A stretch of DNA of 58,063 bases from a bacterium. Lineage in GTDB: Bacteria; Myxococcota_A; Bradymonadia; Bradymonadales; Bradymonadaceae. Every line of letters starts with the position of its first letter. Position 1 is the first letter of the stretch. The notes under the pieces are model-generated. The model saw only the letters and a list, made by a program, of their open reading frames with translations, had not been told where the DNA came from and did no database searches. Location: the NCBI GenBank assembly GCA_030427705.1, contig JAUIBR010000044.1, forward strand, positions 1-58,063, written 5' to 3'. Both the position numbers and the translations under genes were made by a program. Of the stretch, positions 8,886 to 16,545 are shown piece after piece.

Positions 8886-10421
8886 ATGAATGCAGACATT
8901 TCGGGGCGATGGGCGCTAATCAGCGTTTCTGATAAGTCCGGCGTCGTTCCTTTCGCGAAATCACTCGTTGATGCGGGTTACCGTATTCTCTCGACCGGCG
9001 GTACCGCTCGTCACTTGATGGAAGCAGGCGTAGAGGTGACGAAGGTCGCTGACGTCACGGGTTTCCCTGAAATCATGAATGGGCGTGTGAAGACGTTGCA
9101 TCCGCGGATCCATGGTGCGCTGCTAGGGCGGCGACCCGATCCCAGCCATGTGGACGCCATGAAGGCCCACGGCATTCCGGATATCCGCCTTGTCGCTGTG
9201 AATCTGTACCCGTTCCGGCAGACGATTGCTCGCGATGGGGTGACGCTTCCCGAGGCGATCGAACAGATTGATATCGGCGGTCCCACGATGGTTCGCGCAA
9301 CGGCGAAGAACCACGAATCTGTCTCGATCGTTGTCGATCCGACGGACTACGACGAGATTGCTGCGACGCTTCCTGACGGACCGGACGAGCAACTGCGTCG
9401 CCGCCTTGCGTTGAAGGCGTTTCGCCATACCGCGGCCTACGATGCGGCAATCTGCGAGTACTTGGAGGGCCACGTCGACACCGCATCACACGGCGTTAAC
9501 CTCGCCCTCGAAGCGACCGAGACCCTTCGCTACGGCGAGAATCCGCACCAGGAGGCATGGTTGCTCCACGGCAGTGGCGCAAGTCCATACGGTGGAATCG
9601 AGCAACTGCACGGCAAGGCGCTGTCGTACAATAATATTGTGGATCTAGACGCGGCGCTTGAGCTGGTTGCGGAGTTTGATCGCCCCGCGGTCGCGGTGAT
9701 CAAACACACCAATCCTGCCGGCGTTGCAGAGGCAGACGATATCTCCACCGCATTTACCACCGCGCTCGCTGGCGACCCGATGAGCGCGTTCGGCGGAATC
9801 TTCGCATTTAACGGCGAAGTGCCAGCGGATGTGGCGGAAGTGATCAATGAAGGGTTCTACGAAATCGTCGCGGCCCCCGCGTTTTCTGCAGATGCGCTCG
9901 AGATTCTGAGCCAGAAGAAAAATATTCGATTGCTTCAAGTTCCAGATGGTCGATTCAAGCCGACGGAGTCCGTGCGTGCGACGTCATTGGGATACTTGGT
10001 GCAAACAGTTGATCCCCGGATTGAGCTCGACCTGTCGGATTGCGAGGTCCCAACTGAGCGCAAGCCATCCGACGACGAGTGGAACTCACTGAAGTTTGCG
10101 TGGCGCGTGTGCAAGCATGTTAAGTCCAATGCGATCGTTATCGCGGAAGGGACGCGCTCCCTCGGCGTGGGCGCCGGCCAGATGAGCCGAATCGATTCGG
10201 TAAAGATTGCCTCCGAAAAACGAAGGGAGAATCCAGACGGTCAAGTATTGGCCAGCGACGCGTTCTTCCCGTTCCGCGACGGGATTGATGCCGCAGCCGC
10301 GGCCGGCGTGAAGGCAATTATTCAACCCGGCGGCTCACGCCGTGATCAGGAAGTCATCGACGCGTGTAATGAACATGGGATATCGATGGTCTTTACAGGC
10401 AAGCGACACTTCCGACATTAG
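8886..10421 (+). CDS. purH: Bifunctional AICAR formyltransferase / IMP cyclohydrolase
   Basis: This 511-residue PurH performs the last two steps of de novo purine synthesis, AICAR to FAICAR to IMP. The N-terminal IMP cyclohydrolase (MGS-like) domain shows ALISVSDKSGVVPFAKSLVD, STGGTARHL and GRVKTLHPRIHGALLGRR. The formyltransferase part has LRYGENPHQEAWL, the catalytic KHTNPAG, the substrate loop SAFGGIFAFN and the C-terminal DAFFPFRDGIDAAA...IIQPGGSRRDQEV. Full length and intact. No convincing Shine-Dalgarno precedes the ATG, which lies 38 bases after the sigma-4-like gene. purD follows after 9 bases, making a purHD operon as in many proteobacteria. Confidence 0.97.
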   Translation: MNADISGRWALISVSDKSGVVPFAKSLVDAGYRILSTGGTARHLMEAGVEVTKVADVTGFPEIMNGRVKTLHPRIHGALLGRRPDPSHVDAMKAHGIPDIRLVAVNLYPFRQTIARDGVTLPEAIEQIDIGGPTMVRATAKNHESVSIVVDPTDYDEIAATLPDGPDEQLRRRLALKAFRHTAAYDAAICEYLEGHVDTASHGVNLALEATETLRYGENPHQEAWLLHGSGASPYGGIEQLHGKALSYNNIVDLDAALELVAEFDRPAVAVIKHTNPAGVAEADDISTAFTTALAGDPMSAFGGIFAFNGEVPADVAEVINEGFYEIVAAPAFSADALEILSQKKNIRLLQVPDGRFKPTESVRATSLGYLVQTVDPRIELDLSDCEVPTERKPSDDEWNSLKFAWRVCKHVKSNAIVIAEGTRSLGVGAGQMSRIDSVKIASEKRRENPDGQVLASDAFFPFRDGIDAAAAAGVKAIIQPGGSRRDQEVIDACNEHGISMVFTGKRHFRH

Positions 10422-10430
10422 GAGTTCAGC

Positions 10431-11699
10431 ATGGGACGACGATATCTAGTTGTTGGTGCCGGCGGACGTGAGCACGCGTTGGCGTGGAAACTCGCTCAGG
10501 GTGCTGATGTGGAGTCGGTTTGGGTTGCGCCTGGCAATGCAGGCATCGCGGCTGATCCAGACATTACGGGATGTCTCGACATCGCAGTCGGCGATTTTTC
10601 GGCGTTGGAGGCATTCGCAAAGGAAAACGACGTCACGCTGACCGTCGTTGGGCCAGAAGCACCGCTTGTAGACGGCATCGTTGACCACTTTCAATCCGCT
10701 GGATTGGCCATATTCGGGCCGAGTGCTGCCGCCGCACAATTGGAGGCGTCCAAGGCGTTTTCAAAAGAGGTCATGCGCAAGGCAGAGGTGCCGACCGCCA
10801 ACTTCGCTGTCTTTGACGATGAGGCCGACGCGATCGCACATATCGAAATGGCTCGGCATCCCTTGGTCATTAAGGCCGATGGGCTCGCTGGCGGGAAGGG
10901 CGTTGTGATCTCGCAATCGGTCGATGAAAGCCGCGAGACACTGCAGAGCTTTATGGCCGGCGCGAAATTCGGTGAATCGTCAAAGACCGTATTGATCGAA
11001 GATTTTCTGGAGGGGCCTGAGCTGTCGTTCATCGTCGTCACCGACGGCGAGAATGTTGTTCCGCTCGCGACGAGCCGGGACCACAAGCGGGTCGGCGAAG
11101 GCGATACCGGCCCAAACACTGGGGGAATGGGGGCGATCACGCCATCACCCAATGATTCGCTCGACCTGCAGACGGAAATCGTGGAGATGGTCATTCGCCC
11201 TGTATTGCGGCAGATGAAACAACGCGGAGCCCCGTTCTCAGGTTTCTTGTATGCGGGTTTGATGCTGACGCAGGATGGGCCGTACGTCCTTGAGTTCAAT
11301 GTTCGCATGGGCGATCCCGAAACACAGCCGTTGTTGTTTGCACTAAATGCAGACTTTGGCGCGCTCCTGGAGTCATGTGTTGCCGGAACGCTTAAGGATG
11401 GCCGCCTCAGCGAGTCGGACGCAGCGTGTGCGATCGTTTTGGCCTCGGCGGGTTACCCAGCGACACCGCAAAAAGGCTTTGTCATCGAGGGCTTGGACAC
11501 CGATTTTGGGCCGCACACGAAGGTGTTTCATGCCGGGACCACACGGGATGATTCCGGGGCGTTTATCAACAACGGTGGCCGGGTCTTGGCCGTCACCGCG
11601 CGTGGTGCTTCGCCGGCTGACGCCCGCGAGCGCGCCTATGAGGCCGCGCAACACATCCATTGGGAAGGAATGCACTTCCGTCGAGACATTGGCGTCTAA
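10431..11699 (+). CDS. purD: Phosphoribosylamine-glycine ligase (GAR synthetase)
   Basis: This 422-residue ATP-grasp enzyme forms glycinamide ribonucleotide from phosphoribosylamine, glycine and ATP in the purine pathway. It opens with the GARS N-domain VVGAGGREHALAWKLAQ and GPEAPLVDGIVD. The ATP-grasp core shows VIKADGLAGGKGV and DHKRVGEGDTGPNTGGMG. The Mg-binding strand is VLEFNVRMGDPE. The C-domain contains NNGGRVLAVTARG. The start is well marked by GGAG in TAGGAGTTCAGCATG. It sits 9 bases after purH and is clearly co-transcribed. Confidence 0.97.
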   Translation: MGRRYLVVGAGGREHALAWKLAQGADVESVWVAPGNAGIAADPDITGCLDIAVGDFSALEAFAKENDVTLTVVGPEAPLVDGIVDHFQSAGLAIFGPSAAAAQLEASKAFSKEVMRKAEVPTANFAVFDDEADAIAHIEMARHPLVIKADGLAGGKGVVISQSVDESRETLQSFMAGAKFGESSKTVLIEDFLEGPELSFIVVTDGENVVPLATSRDHKRVGEGDTGPNTGGMGAITPSPNDSLDLQTEIVEMVIRPVLRQMKQRGAPFSGFLYAGLMLTQDGPYVLEFNVRMGDPETQPLLFALNADFGALLESCVAGTLKDGRLSESDAACAIVLASAGYPATPQKGFVIEGLDTDFGPHTKVFHAGTTRDDSGAFINNGGRVLAVTARGASPADARERAYEAAQHIHWEGMHFRRDIGV

Positions 11700-11716
11700 G
11701 AACGCGCGAGGCAACG

Positions 11717-11757
11717 GCGGGATTGAAATCCGACTAATAAGGCGGTATTGATCCCGC
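11717..11757. repeat. 7-bp inverted repeat bracketing the acyl-CoA dehydrogenase promoter
   Basis: GCGGGAT at 11717-11723 and ATCCCGC at 11751-11757 are perfect inverted copies. They enclose the -35 and -10 elements almost exactly. Confidence 0.4.
11723..11751 (+). promoter_or_regulatory. Promoter for the acyl-CoA dehydrogenase operon
   Basis: TTGAAA, a 17-base spacer and TATTGA lie about 35 bases ahead of the chosen ATG at 11787. Confidence 0.65.
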
Positions 11758-11786
11758 ACCTAATTCTGCAGTTATACGGAGTGCAA

Positions 11787-12941
11787 ATGTCGACGCCACT
11801 TACCCAGCTTTCCGAAGATGAATTGATGTTCCAGCAGGCCATTCGTGACTGGGCCCAAAAGGAGATCAAACCGAAAGTCCATGACATGGACAAGAATTCG
11901 AAGCTCGACAAGGACATCATCAGTAAGGCGTTTGAGCTTGGATTGATGGGCATCGAGGTCCCTGCACAGTACGGTGGCTCGGAAGCCTCCTTTACAATGG
12001 CGATCCTCGCGATCGAGGAGATTGCGAAGGTCGATCCAGCGGTGTCCGTGTTCGTCGACGTTCAAAACACGCTCGTCTTGAACGCCATCACCAACTTCGC
12101 CAACGATGCGATGAAGGAGAAATACTATCCGAAGCTCGCTTCAGAGTGGGTTGGTAGCTACGCGTTGAGCGAGCCGGCAAGCGGTTCTGACGCATTCGCG
12201 CTTCAATGCAAAGCTGAAGACTGTGGTGACCACTGGAAGCTTAACGGCACCAAGCTCTGGATCACCAATGGAGACGAGGCGAACTTCTACATTGTGTTCG
12301 CCACGATAGATCCAGACGCTGGGTACAAGGGAATCACGGGTTTCCTGGTCGAACGCGAGTTCGAAGGTTTCACGGTCGGAAAGAAGGAAGACAAGCTTGG
12401 GATTCGGGCATCGTCGACCACCGAGCTCATTTTGGAAGATTGCATCGTTCCAAAAAAGAACGTGCTGGGCGAGGTCGGAAAGGGCTACAAAGTCGCGATT
12501 GAAACTTTGAATGAAGGTCGCATCGGCATTGGTGCTCAGATGATCGGCCTCGCGCAAGGCGCGTTCGACAACGCGATGGCGCACATGCTCGAGCGAAAGC
12601 AGTTCGGCAAGCGAATCGCCGACTTCCAGGGACTGCAGTTCCAATATGCCGAAGTCGCGACCCGAATCGAGGCAGCACGATTGATGGTCTACAACGCCGC
12701 GCGATTGAAGGACGCCGGCAAGCCATTCGTCAAAGAGGCTGCGATGGCAAAGTTGTACTCAAGCCAAGTTGCCGAGTACGCCGCGTCCAAATGCGTCGAG
12801 TTCCACGGCGGTGTTGGATTCACGACCGAGTTCCCAGCCGAGAAGTTCTACCGTGATGCCAAGATCGGTTCGATCTACGAAGGCACGACGAATATGCAGC
12901 TTCAAACGATCGCGAAACTCCTTGTCGCTGAGCGTTCATGA
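11787..12941 (+). CDS. Acyl-CoA dehydrogenase, short-chain/butyryl-CoA type
   Basis: This 384-residue FAD flavoenzyme should oxidise an acyl-CoA at the alpha-beta bond and pass electrons to ETF. The family landmarks are YALSEPASGSDAF and LNGTKLWITNGDEAN (FAD contacts), GIRASSTTELILEDC, RKQFGKRIADFQGLQF and CVEFHGGVGFTTEFPAEKFYRDAKI. IYEGTTNMQLQTIAK near the C-terminus carries the catalytic Glu of the short-chain and butyryl class. The ATG at 11787 has CGGAG 6 bases upstream; an upstream start at 11748 lies inside the promoter region. It overlaps the next gene by ATGA. The exact chain length, or a branched-chain substrate, cannot be decided from sequence. Confidence 0.93.
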   Translation: MSTPLTQLSEDELMFQQAIRDWAQKEIKPKVHDMDKNSKLDKDIISKAFELGLMGIEVPAQYGGSEASFTMAILAIEEIAKVDPAVSVFVDVQNTLVLNAITNFANDAMKEKYYPKLASEWVGSYALSEPASGSDAFALQCKAEDCGDHWKLNGTKLWITNGDEANFYIVFATIDPDAGYKGITGFLVEREFEGFTVGKKEDKLGIRASSTTELILEDCIVPKKNVLGEVGKGYKVAIETLNEGRIGIGAQMIGLAQGAFDNAMAHMLERKQFGKRIADFQGLQFQYAEVATRIEAARLMVYNAARLKDAGKPFVKEAAMAKLYSSQVAEYAASKCVEFHGGVGFTTEFPAEKFYRDAKIGSIYEGTTNMQLQTIAKLLVAERS

Positions 12942-13561
12942 ACTTTCCAGAGCGTGAAGATGCGGCCCGGGCGATGGTGGAAGCTGCTCGGGCCTTTTAT
13001 CGTTTTGGGTGGTTGCTTGGGACTAGTGGGAACCTAAGTGTTCGCTTGGATCCAATGAGCTTTCTAATCACTGCGAGCGGCAAGGATAAGGGAGCGTTAG
13101 CCGAAGACGATTTCCTGGTCTGCGGACTCACGGGCCAACCGACCGAAAAGACGCCACACCGCCCCTCCGCCGAGACGTTGCTCCACACCGTCATCTATTC
13201 TGAGTTTGATGACGTTGGGGCGATCTACCATGTGCATGAGCCCTACGCCGCACTGTGCAGTGACCGGGATCAAGACCGGCAGCTGGGTTGCACACGATTC
13301 ACCGGACTGGAGATGATCAAGGGGTTGGATATCTGGGAGGAAGACGCAGTCGTGGATGTGCCCATTGTCAAAAACCATGGTCATATCCCCGATTTGGCAG
13401 CCGCTGTGCGTGGTGCGATGAGTGCGGCCGTTCCGGCGGTGATGGTTCACAACCACGGCTACTACGCGTGGGGCCCCGACGCGTTCGCTGCGAAGCGACA
13501 CATCGAGACGCTAGCCTATCTGTACATGAATAGTTGGAAGAGCGGCTGCGCGCAGCCGTAA
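12938..13561 (+). CDS. mtnB: Class II aldolase family, methylthioribulose-1-phosphate dehydratase-like
   Basis: This 207-residue zinc-dependent class II aldolase/adducin fold protein most resembles MtnB, which dehydrates methylthioribulose-1-phosphate in methionine salvage. Visible features are GTSGNLSVR (phosphate site), ITASGKDKG, PSAETLLHTVIY with the likely acid-base Glu, and the metal ligands in YHVHEPYAA. The C-terminal PAVMVHNHGYYAWGPD, continuing KRHIETLAYLY, is characteristic of MtnB. The start codon overlaps the acyl-CoA dehydrogenase stop by ATGA, an unusual partner. No other methionine-salvage gene is present here, so the pathway assignment rests on family resemblance alone. The stop lies one base from the stop of the convergent kinase gene. 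Confidence 0.85.
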   Translation: MNFPEREDAARAMVEAARAFYRFGWLLGTSGNLSVRLDPMSFLITASGKDKGALAEDDFLVCGLTGQPTEKTPHRPSAETLLHTVIYSEFDDVGAIYHVHEPYAALCSDRDQDRQLGCTRFTGLEMIKGLDIWEEDAVVDVPIVKNHGHIPDLAAAVRGAMSAAVPAVMVHNHGYYAWGPDAFAAKRHIETLAYLYMNSWKSGCAQP

Positions 13562-13562
13562 C

Positions 13563-15338
13563 CTAGAAGAGAGGGACGTCAGATTTCTTCTTCTCGTCTT
13601 TCTTCTTCGTTGGCTTGATATCTACCCAGCCCGTGTCTTTGGGTTTGTCTTTGGGCTTGGTGGTCTTCTTGGTGTCTTTCTTTTTGTCGTCGCGCTTCTT
13701 GTCGTCACGCTTCTTTTCGTCTTTCTTTTTGGTGTCTGCAGACGCGACCGCTTGGTCCTTCTTGCTAGACTTGCCTTCTTTCTTGAGCTCGACCTCAATC
13801 TTGTCTTCCGAATCGGTCGTCAGGGAGATTTCGGCCGGCTCATACCCATCAGCGCTCAACTGGTAGGTGATTGGCTTGCTGACTTCGAGGCGCATTGGCG
13901 TATTGCCAACGAAGACGCCGTTGTCGAACACTTTGGCTTGGGTGCCGGGCGTCGAGACACGAATCCATTTCCGGGTCAGAGCGACTTCCTCTTTGGGCGG
14001 CTCTTCTTTGACCTCAGGCTCAGGGTCGTTCTTTGGCTCTTCCTGTTTTGGTTCTTCGACGGTCGGGTCAACGGCCGCGACCGCGTCCTCAGTTTCGCCG
14101 CTGTCGTAAACGATAAATCCGACAAGACCGACCAAGATGAAAAGCGCCAACGCAATAGCGATGAGTGGCCCTTTTGAGGAACCCGCGCCAGGATCGAGGT
14201 CGTCCATGTGGATGGAGTCGGTGTTCCCGCTCGGAGCGACGAATTGCGCCGCCATTGGTGACACGTTTGGTCGCGGCGCGCTCTCGCTCGGAGGTGCCGT
14301 TGGCGCATCTCCGAATCCGCTTGGATCAGGCAGGATGCCTTCTGGCAGCTCCGCCATCATCGTGGCCTCATCGTCATCGTCGGCAGGAGGGCCCGCAACG
14401 ACCGGAGTCGCCTGGGTATTCGCGAACGCTGCTTCGCTTGTGTCTGACGAGGAATTTGCGGCGGGAGCAGGGCGTCCGCCTGCCATCGCTGCGTCAAATG
14501 CCTCGAGCATCTCTTCGGCAAGGCTGTAGCGTTTTTCAGGGTCCTTCTCGAGAGCCTTTGCGAAAACCTGTCCAAGAGGCGTGGCCAGCACACCTTCTGG
14601 AATATCGACTGGGTCATCGGAGATCTGCTTGTGAAGCACATCCCATCGTCCCGATCCTTCGAAAACGCTCTGGCCCGCCAACATCTCGACGCCGATAAGT
14701 CCCAGCGCGTAGAGGTCGCTGTGCGGTCCGATTCCCTGGCCTGTAATCTGCTCGGGCGACATGTAGCGAAGCGTACCCACCAGCACACCTGCAGACGTCA
14801 GCGGTTCGCTCTCATCGTTTTCTTCACTGTTATCGACGATCTTCGCGATACCGAAGTCCACAACTTTGACGAAGTCTTTCTCGCCGTACAGGTCAGCGAG
14901 CATGATGTTCGCTGGCTTAAGGTCGCGGTGGACGATTCCATGATTATGGGCTTCTGCGAGGCTCTTTAGAACCTGCCGGATGATGTGAACGGTGCGCTTT
15001 TCGGGTACTGCGCCTTCGTCGATGATGTCCTTGAGCGTGCGCCCGCGGACGTATTCCATCGAGTAGTAGAGGATTCCATCCGAGTTGTTGTCACGGAAAT
15101 CGTAGATACGAATCGTGTTAGGGTGCTCAAGATTACGCACGGCCATGACCTCACGCCGGAAGCGCTGAGTCATTTCGTCGACCTTCATGGCGTGAGCCAC
15201 CAAGACCTTAATGGCGACCTGTCGGTCCATTGAGAGCTGTCGGGCGAGGTAAACCGCTCCGAAACCACCCTGGCCGAGTAGGGATTCAATTCTGTACGTG
15301 TCGTCTAGGACTTCGCCAATTTGCGGAAGGCCTTGCAT
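13563..15338 (-). CDS. Transmembrane Ser/Thr protein kinase with PEGA-like C-domain
   Basis: This 591-residue Hanks-type kinase carries its kinase domain at residues about 15-275. It shows the glycine loop GQGGFGAVYLA, the lysine in VAIKVL (Lys44), HRDLKPANIM with the catalytic Asp, VDFG and the activation segment GTLRYMSPEQ. A Pro/Ala/Asp-rich juxtamembrane linker follows, then one membrane helix at about 389-413. The C-terminal part has a PEGA-like beta domain at about 455-515 and an extreme Lys/Asp-rich tail of about 75 residues. The topology should be kinase inside and PEGA-like domain outside, as in many myxobacterial kinases. GAGG precedes the ATG. It is divergent from a PEGA/TPR protein and near a second kinase of the same build. 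Confidence 0.92.
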   Translation of the reverse strand: MQGLPQIGEVLDDTYRIESLLGQGGFGAVYLARQLSMDRQVAIKVLVAHAMKVDEMTQRFRREVMAVRNLEHPNTIRIYDFRDNNSDGILYYSMEYVRGRTLKDIIDEGAVPEKRTVHIIRQVLKSLAEAHNHGIVHRDLKPANIMLADLYGEKDFVKVVDFGIAKIVDNSEENDESEPLTSAGVLVGTLRYMSPEQITGQGIGPHSDLYALGLIGVEMLAGQSVFEGSGRWDVLHKQISDDPVDIPEGVLATPLGQVFAKALEKDPEKRYSLAEEMLEAFDAAMAGGRPAPAANSSSDTSEAAFANTQATPVVAGPPADDDDEATMMAELPEGILPDPSGFGDAPTAPPSESAPRPNVSPMAAQFVAPSGNTDSIHMDDLDPGAGSSKGPLIAIALALFILVGLVGFIVYDSGETEDAVAAVDPTVEEPKQEEPKNDPEPEVKEEPPKEEVALTRKWIRVSTPGTQAKVFDNGVFVGNTPMRLEVSKPITYQLSADGYEPAEISLTTDSEDKIEVELKKEGKSSKKDQAVASADTKKKDEKKRDDKKRDDKKKDTKKTTKPKDKPKDTGWVDIKPTKKKDEKKKSDVPLF

Positions 15339-15395
15339 TGCTGCCTCTGCCGTGTCAGTGTCCGCCGCCGATGCAAAAGATTTGCTCGATGACGT

Positions 15396-15431
15396 AGAGC
15401 CGGTACTAACTTGTCGTAGCCTACTGGCTCT
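15396..15431. repeat. 10-bp inverted repeat between divergent kinase and PEGA genes
   Basis: AGAGCCGGTA (15396-15405) and TACTGGCTCT (15422-15431) pair at 9 of 10 positions, with the tenth a G-T. Placed in the shared control region, it could be an operator or an RNA hairpin. Confidence 0.45.
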
Positions 15432-15458
15432 TGTAGATTACGGACAATAGCTAAACTA

Positions 15459-15480
15459 GCCCAAAATGTTGTCTTTGGGC
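15459..15480. repeat. Second inverted repeat in the same intergenic region
   Basis: GCCCAAA and TTTGGGC are perfect 7-base arms around an 8-base loop, about 45 bases before the ATG at 15523. Confidence 0.35.
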
Positions 15481-15522
15481 AATCCCTGAGCCTTTGGTGG
15501 CTTGTACTTAGTCGGGACCAAA

Positions 15523-16521
15523 ATGAATACTCGCCTTCTGTGTATCACATTCGCTGCAACATTCTTCCTTTTTCTTGGCAATTTGAGCGCTCAAGAGAAG
15601 ACGTTCGGTGAACTCGTTGGTGAAGCTAAAACTGCATACGATGGTGGAGAATATTCCAAAGCCGTCGATCTCTTGCTCGCAGCTAACCGACTCCAGCCAA
15701 ACTCTCGACTGCTTCTGAACGTCGCACGTTCATACGATAAGGCAGGCGACTGCAAGAACTCCCTTGGTTACTACGGGGCGTTTCAACGATCCGATGCTGA
15801 GCAATCCTTGAAGGACACCGCGCAGGCAGAAGCCGACGCAATCCAGTGCGACACATTTGACGAGACCGCTTCAGGGCGAACACTCTTCAAATCGCAACCC
15901 AGCGGCGCAACGGTGACGATGGACGGCGAGACTCTCGGTGTCACACCGTTTGAAAAAGTGCAGATCCCAACCGGCATCCACACGTTTGTATTCTCGTTGG
16001 AAGGTAAAAAGGACGAGGAGAAGAAACTTCAGCTGACGGTCGGAAAGGACCTGACCATTGAGCAACGACTGGTTGACCAACAGGTCGCGACCACGACGGA
16101 GCCAGACGATAAGCAGGGTGATATCCAAGAGCAGGCACCACCCCCCGAAGAGAAGGACTACACGCAACATTATATCGCTGGCGGTGTCGCCGCGGCCGGT
16201 GTTGGTCTGTTGGTGATGGGTCTGGTGTTTGACTTGGCGATTATCCCTTCGACGGATGAAGATCGTGATGCCACGGTTCCTGGTTCACCAGAATATGATG
16301 AGCTGACGGACAAACGTTCGGGTCAGGCCACGGTCGCGATCATCGGCTATGTGTCTGGAAGTATTCTGGCCGTGGGTGGTGCAGCCTGGCTGACGTACCT
16401 CATCCTGACGGATTCTGGCGATGACGGCGAAGACCGCGACAAGGCGATTGAAGACCGAATCGGTATCGCACCGACCTTCGGGGAAGATTCCGCAGGCCTG
16501 ACGGTGTTTGGAAGATTCTGA
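15523..16521 (+). CDS. Exported TPR/PEGA-domain protein
   Basis: This 332-residue protein begins with a clear signal peptide (MNTRLLCITFAATFFLFLGNLSAQ). Residues about 30-110 read as TPR-like helices (AKTAYDGGEYSKAVDLLLAA, NVARSYDKAGDCKNSLGYY). A PEGA domain follows at about 119-186 (FKSQPSGATVTMDGETLGVT and PFEKVQIPTGIHTF). Two membrane segments lie near 216-239 and 270-296, with a short conserved-looking end. The ATG at 15523 is preferred to the TTG at 15502 because GGGACC precedes it and the signal peptide then starts properly. The gene lies between two PEGA kinases, and proteins of this build may interact with kinase sensor domains (inference). The biochemical role is unknown. Confidence 0.8.
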   Translation: MNTRLLCITFAATFFLFLGNLSAQEKTFGELVGEAKTAYDGGEYSKAVDLLLAANRLQPNSRLLLNVARSYDKAGDCKNSLGYYGAFQRSDAEQSLKDTAQAEADAIQCDTFDETASGRTLFKSQPSGATVTMDGETLGVTPFEKVQIPTGIHTFVFSLEGKKDEEKKLQLTVGKDLTIEQRLVDQQVATTTEPDDKQGDIQEQAPPPEEKDYTQHYIAGGVAAAGVGLLVMGLVFDLAIIPSTDEDRDATVPGSPEYDELTDKRSGQATVAIIGYVSGSILAVGGAAWLTYLILTDSGDDGEDRDKAIEDRIGIAPTFGEDSAGLTVFGRF

Positions 16522-16545
16522 TTCGCCTGCAATACTGAGTAGTAG

